Source: Clostridium porci | GTDB lineage: Bacteria; Bacillota; Clostridia; Lachnospirales; Lachnospiraceae | Assembly: GCF_009696375.1 (NCBI RefSeq) | Contig: NZ_VUMD01000008.1 | Location: 164,417 to 228,416 of the forward strand | DNA: 64,000 bases | Reading direction: 5' to 3' | Shown: positions 36,745 through 44,925 of the stretch, in pieces | How the letters are laid out: each line of letters begins with the position of its first letter | Position numbering within the stretch: position 1 is the stretch's first letter | The notes under the pieces: generated by a model | What the model saw: only the letters and a program-made list of their open reading frames with translations | The model's database searches: none | Told to the model about the DNA's origin: nothing | Program-made: the position numbers and the translations under genes

Positions 36745-37686
36745 TCAACTGTTTTTGAGAATTGCTTCTGCACAGCTTTTATCAATAATAATCACATTCA
36801 GATAACCGCCTTTGGTAACGGTACAAACCGCTTCCGCTTTCTTCGCCGTAACCGCAACTCCAATAGAAAGATTATTTCCCTTCAGACATTCAAGAGCGAT
36901 CGATAACACACGGTAATTAAATTCTGTCAGCTCGCTTCCATCTTTTCTCAAAATGCGAGCAAGAAGATGTGCCGATGCCCCTTGCTCCATCAGGCTCTTT
37001 CTTCCTTTTTCATCCAAATACCCTGCTCTGGAAAGACTACTGCTCTCATTTAGAGTTCCTATACCTGTTATATATACATCTGCTCTGGATGCAAGCTCCA
37101 GCGTCTCACGAACCGCCGGAACCTGCCAAAGCTCCTCAACCATATTCGCATTTGGCAAAATGGCCGGACCAAATATACAATAGCAGGAACCGCCAAACTT
37201 TGATGCCAGAGTGTATGCCACATTTGACCCATCAAATTTACTATCTGGCCCTCCCAGACCTCCGGCTAGCTGCACTACTTTAAAATTCTCAACCTTATGA
37301 GGCTCAATAGAATTGGCTAATGCATTCATTGCCCTTCCCCATGACACCCCAACTACATAATTTTCACGTACCACGCCAGATAGATATTCCGCTGCCATAT
37401 GGGCAGTTTTCTCAAGGATTATCCCTTCTTCTGTCTCATGAGTATCAACGACGATAGCCTCTTTGATACCTAATACCTTGCGAATCTGATTAGAAAGCTT
37501 CACATCAACATCTTCCGCTATATTAATCTTTATCTCAACAATATCCTGGTTCCTCGCATCATCCAGCAATCTTGAAACTGTCGGACGCGATATACCGACA
37601 GCATTCGCAATTTCCTGCTGAGTCATATTTTGAAGATAATACAACTCAACAACACGTATCATCTGTGCTCTCTTTGTAATATCCAT
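36745..37686 (-). CDS. SorC-family sugar-binding transcriptional regulator
   Basis: 313 residues. N-terminal helix-turn-helix (MTQQEIANAVGISRPTVSRL, about 22-42) and a large sugar-phosphate-binding domain (GVSWGRAMNAL, LAGGLGG, GIGTLNESSS). It is the last gene of the nine-gene PTS operon, 34 bp behind the epimerase gene, so it most likely senses an intermediate of that pathway. TGAACAAATG repeats upstream of the operon are candidate operators. Confidence 0.88.
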   Translation of the reverse strand: MDITKRAQMIRVVELYYLQNMTQQEIANAVGISRPTVSRLLDDARNQDIVEIKINIAEDVDVKLSNQIRKVLGIKEAIVVDTHETEEGIILEKTAHMAAEYLSGVVRENYVVGVSWGRAMNALANSIEPHKVENFKVVQLAGGLGGPDSKFDGSNVAYTLASKFGGSCYCIFGPAILPNANMVEELWQVPAVRETLELASRADVYITGIGTLNESSSLSRAGYLDEKGRKSLMEQGASAHLLARILRKDGSELTEFNYRVLSIALECLKGNNLSIGVAVTAKKAEAVCTVTKGGYLNVIIIDKSCAEAILKNS

Positions 37687-37720
37687 ATGGTTTTGTTACC
37701 TGCCTTACTTTATAAAAGCA

Positions 37721-38374
37721 TTACTTTTTTATACCCTGACCATATGTACGATGGTATATCTCATATCCTCTTTTTACCGTTTCATCAGAAAGAGGAGTTA
37801 TATTCCCCCTGCACATCGCATAATGGACAGCCTGTGCGGTTTCTTCCAGCACAACAGCATTTTTTAACGCTTTTTCTGAATTCGTTCCAATCGTAAATAC
37901 CCCGTGATTCCTGATCAGGATCACTTCACCATCCCCAATTTTCTCTACAATCTGTTTACCGATTTCTTCTTCTCCAATCGTAACAAAGTCAGAAACCGGA
38001 ACGCGGCATCCAAAAACAGCCGCTGAAGTAGTAGTATAAATTTCAAGGGGTATGCCGCTGACAGCAAAACTGGTCGCATAAGGAGAATGGGTGTGTACGA
38101 TTCCATTTACATCCGATCTATGACGATACACATACAGATGTGATTTCGTGTCAACAGATGCATTCATTTTTCCTTCTATTTTATTGCCGTCCAAATCGAC
38201 CACAACCATACTTTCCGGTGTAAGCTCTGAAAACAGCACGCCGCTTGGTTTTATCACCACATAATTAGTTTCCTTATCTCTGGCGCTGACATTACCACTT
38301 GTCCATAATACCAGACCATTTTCCGCCAATGCCTTATTTTGCCGGCATACAAGCTCTTTTAATGCCTCCAGCAA
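37721..38374 (-). CDS. Class II aldolase/epimerase (AraD/UlaF-like)
   Basis: 217 residues. The family includes L-ribulose-5-phosphate 4-epimerases and L-fuculose-phosphate aldolase. Zinc ligands are in VHTHSPYATSFA (about 95-100) and RNHGVFTIG (about 158). SGNVSARD and KPSG bind phosphate. The length and context with UlaD-like and transketolase genes favour a pentulose-5-phosphate 4-epimerase that makes D-xylulose 5-phosphate. Translation starts at TTG 38374, six bases behind a strong GGAGGAG. Confidence 0.83.
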   Translation of the reverse strand: MLEALKELVCRQNKALAENGLVLWTSGNVSARDKETNYVVIKPSGVLFSELTPESMVVVDLDGNKIEGKMNASVDTKSHLYVYRHRSDVNGIVHTHSPYATSFAVSGIPLEIYTTTSAAVFGCRVPVSDFVTIGEEEIGKQIVEKIGDGEVILIRNHGVFTIGTNSEKALKNAVVLEETAQAVHYAMCRGNITPLSDETVKRGYEIYHRTYGQGIKK

Positions 38375-38443
38375 TGTTTTCTCCTCCTATCATAACATAT
38401 TTTTAGATTTTTTAATACTCATTTTCTTCCTTTATAAATAACT

Positions 38444-39457
38444 TTACAGGGCATCCAGCCTTGCGTCCTTAATAAATTCTTTTATCGGCTCCAGCGTCAA
38501 TTTTGCAATGTCCTCTTCAGAGACAGCAAGACTTTTACCCAGTAGTTTCTCAATGGTATCTACAATTCCCCTTGTATTAAGGCCGAATTTATTCATCAGA
38601 TAATCCTTAGAAGCTCCCTGAGCATATGTATCCGGAATTCCTATCTTGGTAAGCTTTACACCAAGACCATTTTCTGCTATCATGTCGGCAACTGCTGTTC
38701 CTAACCCTCCGATAATTTGATGATTCTCCACTGTAACAGCCAATTTTGACTCCTTTAAAGCCTTTAACACCTTGGGATCTGTAAACGGCTTCAATGTAGA
38801 AACATGTAGATGTTTTACAGAAACACCCTTTGCCTGAAGCAGCTTGACAGCCCTCATAGCTTCCTCTGTACAGATTCCACTTGATAAAATCGTAATATCA
38901 CCGCCTTCACTCAGAAGTCTTGCGCTGTTAAAACAAAAAGGCTCATCTTCAGGAAATAATCTTGGAATATTTCCTCTCAGCATACGGATATATACCGGAC
39001 CATGAATGTCGTCTGTAGCATCCAGAACGGTTTCTACATCTGTAGCATCACCTGTTTCAAATATCGTCATATTCGGAACGCTGCGCAACACCGAAATATC
39101 TTCAATCGCTTGGTGGGTCACGCCTCCTGGTGTCATAATTCCCGGAAGAAATCCTATAAGCCGTACCTTCAGATTTGGATAGGCTACTGACATAGAAAGC
39201 TGATCGTAGGGACGGCGGTATAAAAATACTGCAAATGTATGAAGAAATGGTATATAGCCTTCCCTTGCCATTCCACCAGCCCAACTCAGCATATTCTGTT
39301 CCGCCATACCCATTGAGACGAACTGATCCGGCAACTCTTTCTTAAATTCTGAGATTTCGGTAGAACCCGTTAAGTCTCCTGACAGTACCATTACATTGGG
39401 TCTTAAACGTCCATAGCGAACCATATTCTTTGAATGTGGATTTGCAACGTAATCCAT
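38444..39457 (-). CDS. Transketolase, C-terminal subunit
   Basis: 337 residues. Pyrimidine-binding and C-terminal domains of a split transketolase: VLSGDLTGSTEI, the proton-shuttling Glu in MGMAEQNMLSWAGG, and VENHQIIGGLG in the last domain. It moves two-carbon units between sugar phosphates together with the N-terminal subunit, whose gene ends two bases upstream. Serves to funnel D-xylulose 5-phosphate into central metabolism. Confidence 0.93.
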   Translation of the reverse strand: MDYVANPHSKNMVRYGRLRPNVMVLSGDLTGSTEISEFKKELPDQFVSMGMAEQNMLSWAGGMAREGYIPFLHTFAVFLYRRPYDQLSMSVAYPNLKVRLIGFLPGIMTPGGVTHQAIEDISVLRSVPNMTIFETGDATDVETVLDATDDIHGPVYIRMLRGNIPRLFPEDEPFCFNSARLLSEGGDITILSSGICTEEAMRAVKLLQAKGVSVKHLHVSTLKPFTDPKVLKALKESKLAVTVENHQIIGGLGTAVADMIAENGLGVKLTKIGIPDTYAQGASKDYLMNKFGLNTRGIVDTIEKLLGKSLAVSEEDIAKLTLEPIKEFIKDARLDAL

Positions 39458-39459
39458 TA

Positions 39460-40374
39460 TTACCTCTCCCCTTTCTCCATCTGTGCCAGAATTGTCTTAA
39501 ACTTATCTATCTCATAATCCTTTAACCTAACAAAATGCAGATGAGGTTTACGAGCATCCAATTCTGGAATTTCCTGCGTCGTATTTGTGTAACACAGTAC
39601 TACCAATGGCTTTCCATCTGTCTTTGTCAGACTTGCCCGATATAATGACTCCGGATCATGCCCATTTACCGTTACACACTCGGCACCAAAGCCTTTAATT
39701 CTTCCGGTAATAGGCTCAATATTCATAACATCCTTCGTCCATCCATCATACTGCTGCCCATTTACATCAACATAAATAACCAGATTATCCAGCTTATAAA
39801 ATACGGCTGCCTGGATTCCTTCCCATGTCTGTCCCTCTTCCAGCTCACCGTCAGACATAAAAAGGAATACCCTTCCGTCCTCCTGCTTCCGTTTCCTGGA
39901 AAATGCAATTCCTCCGGCTTGACTGATCGCCTGTCCAAAAGAACCTGTAGTTAACTCAAAGCCTGGTGAATGTTCGGCTCCAATTTGTTCCACTGTACTG
40001 CCGTCTACATTAAACTGAAACAGTGATTCGGGAGACATCCTGCCGGATTCAATCAGCGCTGCATACACCGCAACCGCATAATGTGCAGGAGAAATCAAAA
40101 GTCTGTCATATCCGGCAATAACCGGACCATTATAAGCCCGTCCTGTTATATAGTCTTTGTTAGTCTGGCCGGGAACGCCATTAAACCTCGGCGCCTCATA
40201 CGGCGCCTGGCTTTCTCCCAGTTTCATAATACCTCCATAGAGCGATGCGAGAATCTCTGCACTGGACAATGCCTGGCTTAAATAGCAGCCATTTTTGACA
40301 ATGGTAATTTCCAGCACACGTTTTCTAATTCCCTTTGCCATATTACGTACTTTTTCTACATCAAACTGTGCCAC
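39460..40374 (-). CDS. Transketolase, N-terminal subunit
   Basis: 304 residues. Thiamine diphosphate-binding half: GASYG is replaced by SLYGGIMKLG near the start, the TPP motif is SDGELEEGQTWEG-N-type (SDGELEEGQTW then VIYVDVN), and His-containing SPAHYAVAVYA. Begins at GTG 40374 with AAGGAGGAG upstream. The split form is common in Firmicutes sugar operons. Confidence 0.92.
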   Translation of the reverse strand: MAQFDVEKVRNMAKGIRKRVLEITIVKNGCYLSQALSSAEILASLYGGIMKLGESQAPYEAPRFNGVPGQTNKDYITGRAYNGPVIAGYDRLLISPAHYAVAVYAALIESGRMSPESLFQFNVDGSTVEQIGAEHSPGFELTTGSFGQAISQAGGIAFSRKRKQEDGRVFLFMSDGELEEGQTWEGIQAAVFYKLDNLVIYVDVNGQQYDGWTKDVMNIEPITGRIKGFGAECVTVNGHDPESLYRASLTKTDGKPLVVLCYTNTTQEIPELDARKPHLHFVRLKDYEIDKFKTILAQMEKGER

Positions 40375-40388
40375 TTTTATTCTCCTCC

Positions 40389-41048
40389 TTAGTCTGGATG
40401 AAATGCTTTTTTAATCGCGTCCTGATAATTCTTCGCAGCAGCAAGGGGATCCGGAGACTTACATATCTTTCTGCCTGCTATAAAGCAATATACTGGTATA
40501 TCCTTAAACAATGGGATGTCAGATACATCCAATCCTCCGGTAATACTCAGCTCAAATCCCATTTTGGCCAGCCTCTGCAATTCATTCAGAGTTTCATTGT
40601 CCCATTTTTCTTCTGTCTCCACGACCTCGCTGGAGCGATGATAAATCAACTGCCGGATACCCAGGCTTCTAAAATAGGAAAGCCTCTGATCATCATATCC
40701 CACGTTGATTTCTACCTGTACATCTGTTCCCCGGCGTTTTATTGATTCATTCACTACGGCTTCTATTGTATCCTCAGATGCATCGCTCATAACAGTTACC
40801 CAGTTGGCACCTGCATCATAAGCCATAGCTGCCAGTTTACCTCCAGCTTTGATAATTCTGATATCTGCCAGAATGAGATGAGATGGATAAAGAACTCTTA
40901 ATTTTCTAACAGCCTCCATTCCTTCTTCCAGCACCAGCATAGTGCCGGCCTCAATAACATCTATTTCTTCTGATACCTTCTGGGTTACTCGAAAAGCTTT
41001 TTTCAAATCTGGCATATCCAATGCCAGTTGCAGTTTTGGTTTTCTCAT
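40389..41048 (-). CDS. UlaD/SgbH-like (HumPS family) protein with altered active site
   Basis: 219 residues, the length of 3-keto-L-gulonate-6-phosphate decarboxylase. Family marks are strong: QLALD (Asp11), DVIEAGT (Glu33), LAD (Asp62), YHRS (about 136-139), TGGLDVSDIPLF and FIAGRK (phosphate site). Yet where UlaD has DxKxxD, this protein reads D62-I-R64-I-I-K67: the catalytic Lys is Arg and the second Asp is Lys. The Arg after YHRS is Ser. Metal and phosphate ligands remain. It may therefore catalyse a different step on a related phosphate substrate. Confidence 0.85.
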   Translation of the reverse strand: MRKPKLQLALDMPDLKKAFRVTQKVSEEIDVIEAGTMLVLEEGMEAVRKLRVLYPSHLILADIRIIKAGGKLAAMAYDAGANWVTVMSDASEDTIEAVVNESIKRRGTDVQVEINVGYDDQRLSYFRSLGIRQLIYHRSSEVVETEEKWDNETLNELQRLAKMGFELSITGGLDVSDIPLFKDIPVYCFIAGRKICKSPDPLAAAKNYQDAIKKAFHPD

Positions 41049-41087
41049 TCTTTTACTCCATACAAGATTGCTTTTATTTTGTCATGA

Positions 41088-42023
41088 CTATTTAACCATC
41101 TGATACATTCTGGCCGGATTGTAAATCATGAATTTATCAACATCAGACTGTGCCACACCCTCATCCAGCAAGCGGGGAATAAATTTTTCCTTAATGAAGT
41201 TAAAGCCTGGCCCATACCCATACACTGTGTGGTGACTTCTTCTGCCCATATCATTGCTGAGCATCAGTTGATCTGCAAAACCATCTGCAATAACATTCTT
41301 AATGAGAGCAACTCGTATGGAATCTGGATAGTACTTAGCCTTTCCTGGGCCATCATAAATCAGGCTGACCTTCTTCTCCAGCATTTTCTTGTGATACCAG
41401 TAATCCGGGAACCGATCCACATGGGCTATGATGGCCCTTGTCAGATCAAAGTGTTCATCCTCCAGAATTTCAATGATCTCAAGTCCCATAGTTCCTACTC
41501 CGGTATGGAAATGCAGGCAGGCTCCTGTTTCTGTTGCCGCCCTTGCACCGGCTCTAATAACCTTTTCCTCGACGGCAGAAATATAATTATATGCGGTTCC
41601 TGCCTTGATCCATCCAGCCTTCACAGAAGTTCCGTCCATACCAATGGTTACATCTTTAATGAATCCCTCTGCTACCTCATCAATGGTCTTTCCGGCCACA
41701 TCCTGCTTCATTGTTCCATGTTCTTCACAAATATATCCTGTACACGCTACTACATGAACCCCAGATTCCTGAGAAGCAATTACCATGCCAGGAGTGTTCC
41801 TTCCCCAAGATTTCGGAGTAGTTTCAATTAGCGTTCCGCCTCCGGCTGATTTGAAAATTTTACACATTTCGATTGCTTTTTCAATGCTGTCAAGTTTATG
41901 ATCATCCTCAACCTTGCTTCCCATTCCCTGAGGATTGGTCAAAATATGCTCGTGTGCAAGTGTATAGCCCATATCCTTTGCATCAATATCTCCTAACACA
42001 GTTCTTACTTTACCCTTACTCAT
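41088..42023 (-). CDS. Phosphotriesterase-family hydrolase, putative phospho-lactonase
   Basis: 311 residues from ATG 42023, eight bases behind GGAGG; the ATG at 42038 overlaps that site. Binuclear metal ligands are all visible: LAHEHIL (HxH, about 26-28), Lys in AGWIKAGTAYN, His in CLHFHTGVG, His in IIAHVDRFPD and Asp in MLSNDMGRRSHH. Known relatives (COG1735) include lactonases acting on sugar 1,4-lactone 5-phosphates. Next to an ascorbate-type PTS it probably opens an imported, phosphorylated lactone, replacing UlaG. Confidence 0.85.
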   Translation of the reverse strand: MSKGKVRTVLGDIDAKDMGYTLAHEHILTNPQGMGSKVEDDHKLDSIEKAIEMCKIFKSAGGGTLIETTPKSWGRNTPGMVIASQESGVHVVACTGYICEEHGTMKQDVAGKTIDEVAEGFIKDVTIGMDGTSVKAGWIKAGTAYNYISAVEEKVIRAGARAATETGACLHFHTGVGTMGLEIIEILEDEHFDLTRAIIAHVDRFPDYWYHKKMLEKKVSLIYDGPGKAKYYPDSIRVALIKNVIADGFADQLMLSNDMGRRSHHTVYGYGPGFNFIKEKFIPRLLDEGVAQSDVDKFMIYNPARMYQMVK

Positions 42024-42096
42024 ATCATGTTCCTCCATTTTATATTTGTATATTTTTTATATTGTTCTTTCGCATAAAAACAAACGCTTTCCTAAA

Positions 42097-42399
42097 TTAT
42101 TCTTTTAATGCATAAGGAAAATGTTCTTTAATAGCCTCCAGCAAAGACTCGGTAACACCCCTAACATCAATCAGATTCTTTGTTTCTATCAGAACCGCAT
42201 TAGATGCAGGAAGCATTCTTGACCACTCAGGACTTGTAATTATTAAATCCGTTGTAGCAATATATGCCATAGCTTCGCTGAATGCACAGGACTCAATAGA
42301 CGCTTGAATGTGGTGTTTTTCACAGATATTCTTTAGGTTAACTTTCATGATAGTACTGGTTCCCATTCCATTTCCGCATATACATAAAATATTCAACAT
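42097..42399 (-). CDS. PTS EIIB, ascorbate (SgaB/UlaB) type
   Basis: 100 residues. The phosphorylated Cys is in CICGNGMGTS (about residues 6-15), the P-loop of lactose/ascorbate-type EIIB. It passes phosphate from EIIA to the sugar bound by EIIC. AGGAGG is upstream of ATG 42399. 73 bp separate it from the lactonase gene. Confidence 0.92.
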   Translation of the reverse strand: MLNILCICGNGMGTSTIMKVNLKNICEKHHIQASIESCAFSEAMAYIATTDLIITSPEWSRMLPASNAVLIETKNLIDVRGVTESLLEAIKEHFPYALKE

Positions 42400-42429
42400 A
42401 TTACAAAACTCCCCTCCTAAAATATTTTT

Positions 42430-43773
42430 TTATCCTGCTACCGATATTCCCAGCATACTCCCGATTGCTTTAAACACTGCTATGATCGCTACCCAAAGAG
42501 TTGCATAGTCAGCGCTTCCCTGCCACCAGGTCAACTCCATTAACTGCACTGCAAGGGCAGATCCAACAATCTGAATAATACCGTTAACAGTACAGATAAT
42601 TGATGCTGCCTTCCATCCCCCAAATTTGTTGGCAAAGATTGCTACTGTCGCATTATCGAAAAACAGTGGAATAAAGCCAGGAATCAGGAATATCGGAGAT
42701 TTAAAGGCTATAAGACCTAGTAATCCTATAATCTGTCCCAACGTACCAAACAATAACCCCAATACAACCGACTTCGGTGCAAAGCCGAAGATAGCAGCAC
42801 AGTCAACACCAGCAACCGCACCAGGCAAAAGCTTTTCAGAGATACCCTTAAAAGACATCATCAGCTCGCCCACAAACATACGCACTCCGTAAAGCAAAAC
42901 AACGATATTTGCCGTCAGAGTAATCGCAATCCAAAGTGCAAATACAATCGTATTTTTATAAGTTGACTGCTTGTATGCCTCTAATCGAAGCCAGTTGATG
43001 TTCTCTCCTCCAATTAAGCAAAAGATAATTACTACTGAAATCAACATAACAAGTGCTGTTGCTACAATGCTGTCCTGTAAAAAATTTAACGAGCTGGGCA
43101 AAGTTTTCCTTTCAATATCATCTTCTGAATTGCCAATCTTAGGTGCTATCTTGTATGCCAGATAGCTGGTGACCATCTGCTGGTGAGCTACTGTGAAATC
43201 CGCTCCTGTAATTTTATGAGTCGGCTCAATAAGAAGTGTGGAGCAAATCCCCCAATACAAAGCAGTTACAGCGGCAGCTATAAAAATCGTAGGAATCATT
43301 CCTAGTCCTAAGAATCTCCACACGATATACGTACTGATTCCTGCCTGTACGATCATTGCATTTCCGGTTAGATACACCGCTCTGATCCTCGTATATTTTC
43401 TTAATGCCACCAGAAGCAGGTTCATAATAAATGCTACCAAAAGCGTATAAATTCCCCATGCAGCTCCAGTACCGCTTCCCATAACCGCATCCATTTTTTC
43501 ATATCCTGCGGTCATTGTAGGATATGTATTTAATCCAGCTCCCTGAATACCGGTTGCATTTGTCATAGCAGTCAATAAAAAACCAAAATTAGTAATCAAT
43601 GCGCTGGAACCCATACCCATAGCAAGAATTCCAACAGAAGCCTTCAGTGCTCCGACTATCGCTTTCATAGGCTTTGCTTTCATAGCAATGTAGCCAATCA
43701 ATACGACTATTGCCATCAACAAAAAGGGCTGTCCAAAAATTTGTTTTAATAACAAATCCAAAATATAATCCAT
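42430..43773 (-). CDS. PTS EIIC, ascorbate (UlaA/SgaT) type
   Basis: 447 residues from ATG 43773 (MDYILDLLLKQIFGQPFLL), seven bases behind GGAGGG; a longer frame to 43809 lacks a site. About ten to eleven membrane helices. GMGSSALITNFGFLL, LNTYPTMTAGYEK and IPLFFDNATVAIFANKFGG are features of the UlaA family (PTS-AG superfamily, elevator fold). It imports and phosphorylates ascorbate or another acidic sugar or lactone. Confidence 0.93.
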   Translation of the reverse strand: MDYILDLLLKQIFGQPFLLMAIVVLIGYIAMKAKPMKAIVGALKASVGILAMGMGSSALITNFGFLLTAMTNATGIQGAGLNTYPTMTAGYEKMDAVMGSGTGAAWGIYTLLVAFIMNLLLVALRKYTRIRAVYLTGNAMIVQAGISTYIVWRFLGLGMIPTIFIAAAVTALYWGICSTLLIEPTHKITGADFTVAHQQMVTSYLAYKIAPKIGNSEDDIERKTLPSSLNFLQDSIVATALVMLISVVIIFCLIGGENINWLRLEAYKQSTYKNTIVFALWIAITLTANIVVLLYGVRMFVGELMMSFKGISEKLLPGAVAGVDCAAIFGFAPKSVVLGLLFGTLGQIIGLLGLIAFKSPIFLIPGFIPLFFDNATVAIFANKFGGWKAASIICTVNGIIQIVGSALAVQLMELTWWQGSADYATLWVAIIAVFKAIGSMLGISVAG

Positions 43774-43823
43774 ACAGTAACCCTCCATCTTTGCGTTAAA
43801 TTTTTTCACTTCATAAAATCTTT

Positions 43824-44285
43824 TCAGATATCTTCTAACAGTTCATCCAGCCTCACCAGATCCTCCTCGTTTTCTACCGCGGTAAGCTCATCTACTATCC
43901 CTGGCTTCAGTAACATTAAAGCAAGCTGCTCCATATTTTTTAGGTGCTCATCATGATCCGATGATGCAAGCGCGAAGAAAACCTCTGCATTCTTATCGGG
44001 ATTGCCTGGTTCAAATTCCACTGTCTGCTTTACCTTCATAAAACTAATAGCGGTATTGTTTACTCCAACTGCCTTTTCCTGAGAATGAGGCATAGCAATA
44101 TGAGGTGTAAAAACAATATATGGTCCGTATTTTTTTACACATCCAATTACAGCATCCACATATTCCTGAGTTATAGAACCATCCTCAATTAGAGGTTCAC
44201 ATGATGCCTGAACTGCATCCTCCCAATTATCAAACTTTTCGTGGAAACTGACTCTTTTTTTTTCTACAAGTTCTTTTAGCAGCAT
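43824..44285 (-). CDS. PTS EIIA, fructose/mannitol-like (UlaC type)
   Basis: 153 residues. The phospho-His lies in TPHIAMPHSQE (about residue 66-72). Domain PTS_EIIA_2 as in UlaC. First gene of the operon; ATG 44285 follows GGAGAG. A roughly 290-nt leader separates it from the proposed promoter. Confidence 0.92.
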   Translation of the reverse strand: MLLKELVEKKRVSFHEKFDNWEDAVQASCEPLIEDGSITQEYVDAVIGCVKKYGPYIVFTPHIAMPHSQEKAVGVNNTAISFMKVKQTVEFEPGNPDKNAEVFFALASSDHDEHLKNMEQLALMLLKPGIVDELTAVENEEDLVRLDELLEDI

Positions 44286-44541
44286 AGTATCTCTCCATCC
44301 ATAGTCTTCTGTTTTTTGTCATCCGTTTCTCTGTTGTACACAAGCAATAATAACCAACACTTATGATCCCACATCCATATGATTCATTAATTTCCCTCCC
44401 TTCTTCAAAATGCGCAATTTGCTTGATCTGACTTTTCTGGCTCTTTAAATCCATTTAAATTAATTCAGATTCAAATCTTTCCTCAGCTTATACCTGTTTT
44501 TATAACCATTAAATATAGCATCGATGAACCTTTGTATTTTA

Positions 44542-44571
44542 CATTTGTTCATTATTTTGATCATTTGTTCT
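44542..44571 (-). promoter_or_regulatory. Candidate SorC operator, 20-bp repeat
   Basis: TGAACAAATG (44551-44542) and AGAACAAATG (44571-44562) on the minus strand are direct repeats with a 20-bp step, just downstream of the proposed promoter. TGAACAAA-type half-sites are known for SorC/DeoR-type repressors. Confidence 0.45.
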
Positions 44572-44579
44572 TCTTTTTT

Positions 44580-44608
44580 AAGATAACACGTTTCAACAAA
44601 GATTGCAA
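44580..44608 (-). promoter_or_regulatory. Proposed promoter of the PTS operon
   Basis: Minus strand TTGCAA (44608-44603), 17-bp spacer, TATCTT (44585-44580). Confidence 0.4.
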
Positions 44609-44820
44609 TATTTTTTTTCATTTTTTATACATTATTATGCTTAGAGTATTGAAAGGAAATCCCCCGGTCTGTTCAATAAGAATATTACTAACCTACCAGT
44701 CAATAGCCTTATTGTACTCTGAGTTATTTTCAGTTTTCAACGAATCAAGGAGAGACTTATCATGCTTCCTGAGCAACCGGAATGCGGACTCTGCATACTT
44801 ATTATTTCAAAATTTTTAAT

Positions 44821-44848
44821 AATCGTCCAACTATTTAACAATCGTCCA
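44821..44848 (+). repeat. AATCGTCCA direct repeats (possible AraC sites)
   Basis: AATCGTCCA at 44821-44829 and again at 44840-44848, 19 bp apart (about two helical turns), upstream of the importer operon whose locus encodes an AraC-type regulator. This spacing is typical of AraC-family activator sites. Confidence 0.45.
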
Positions 44849-44879
44849 TAGACAAAACGTAAATTAAAATTTAATATTT

Positions 44880-44911
44880 CATTCAGATAGTCTACACTAA
44901 CCTACTGAATG
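44880..44911 (+). promoter_or_regulatory. Hairpin abutting the importer SD site
   Basis: CATTCAG (44880-44886) and CTGAATG (44905-44911) are perfect inverted repeats, extendable by three pairs; the 3' arm ends at the first G of GGAGG. Confidence 0.45.
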
Positions 44912-44925
44912 GAGGTGCTTTTAGA

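Larger units (their letters stand above)
44286..44925. other. Divergent regulatory region between PTS and siderophore operons
   Basis: 640 bp, AT-rich, no convincing gene. It holds a proposed promoter (44580-44608) and TGAACAAATG repeats (44542-44571) for the PTS operon, and AATCGTCCA direct repeats (44821-44848) plus a hairpin (44880-44911) in front of the importer operon. A plus-strand ORF at 44532-44819 looks spurious. Confidence 0.6.

Noticed and set aside
44532..44819. 95-residue plus-strand ORF between the PTS and importer operons
   Set aside because: No ribosome site, Phe/Leu/Ser-rich composition expected of AT-rich DNA, and it covers the promoter and operator elements.
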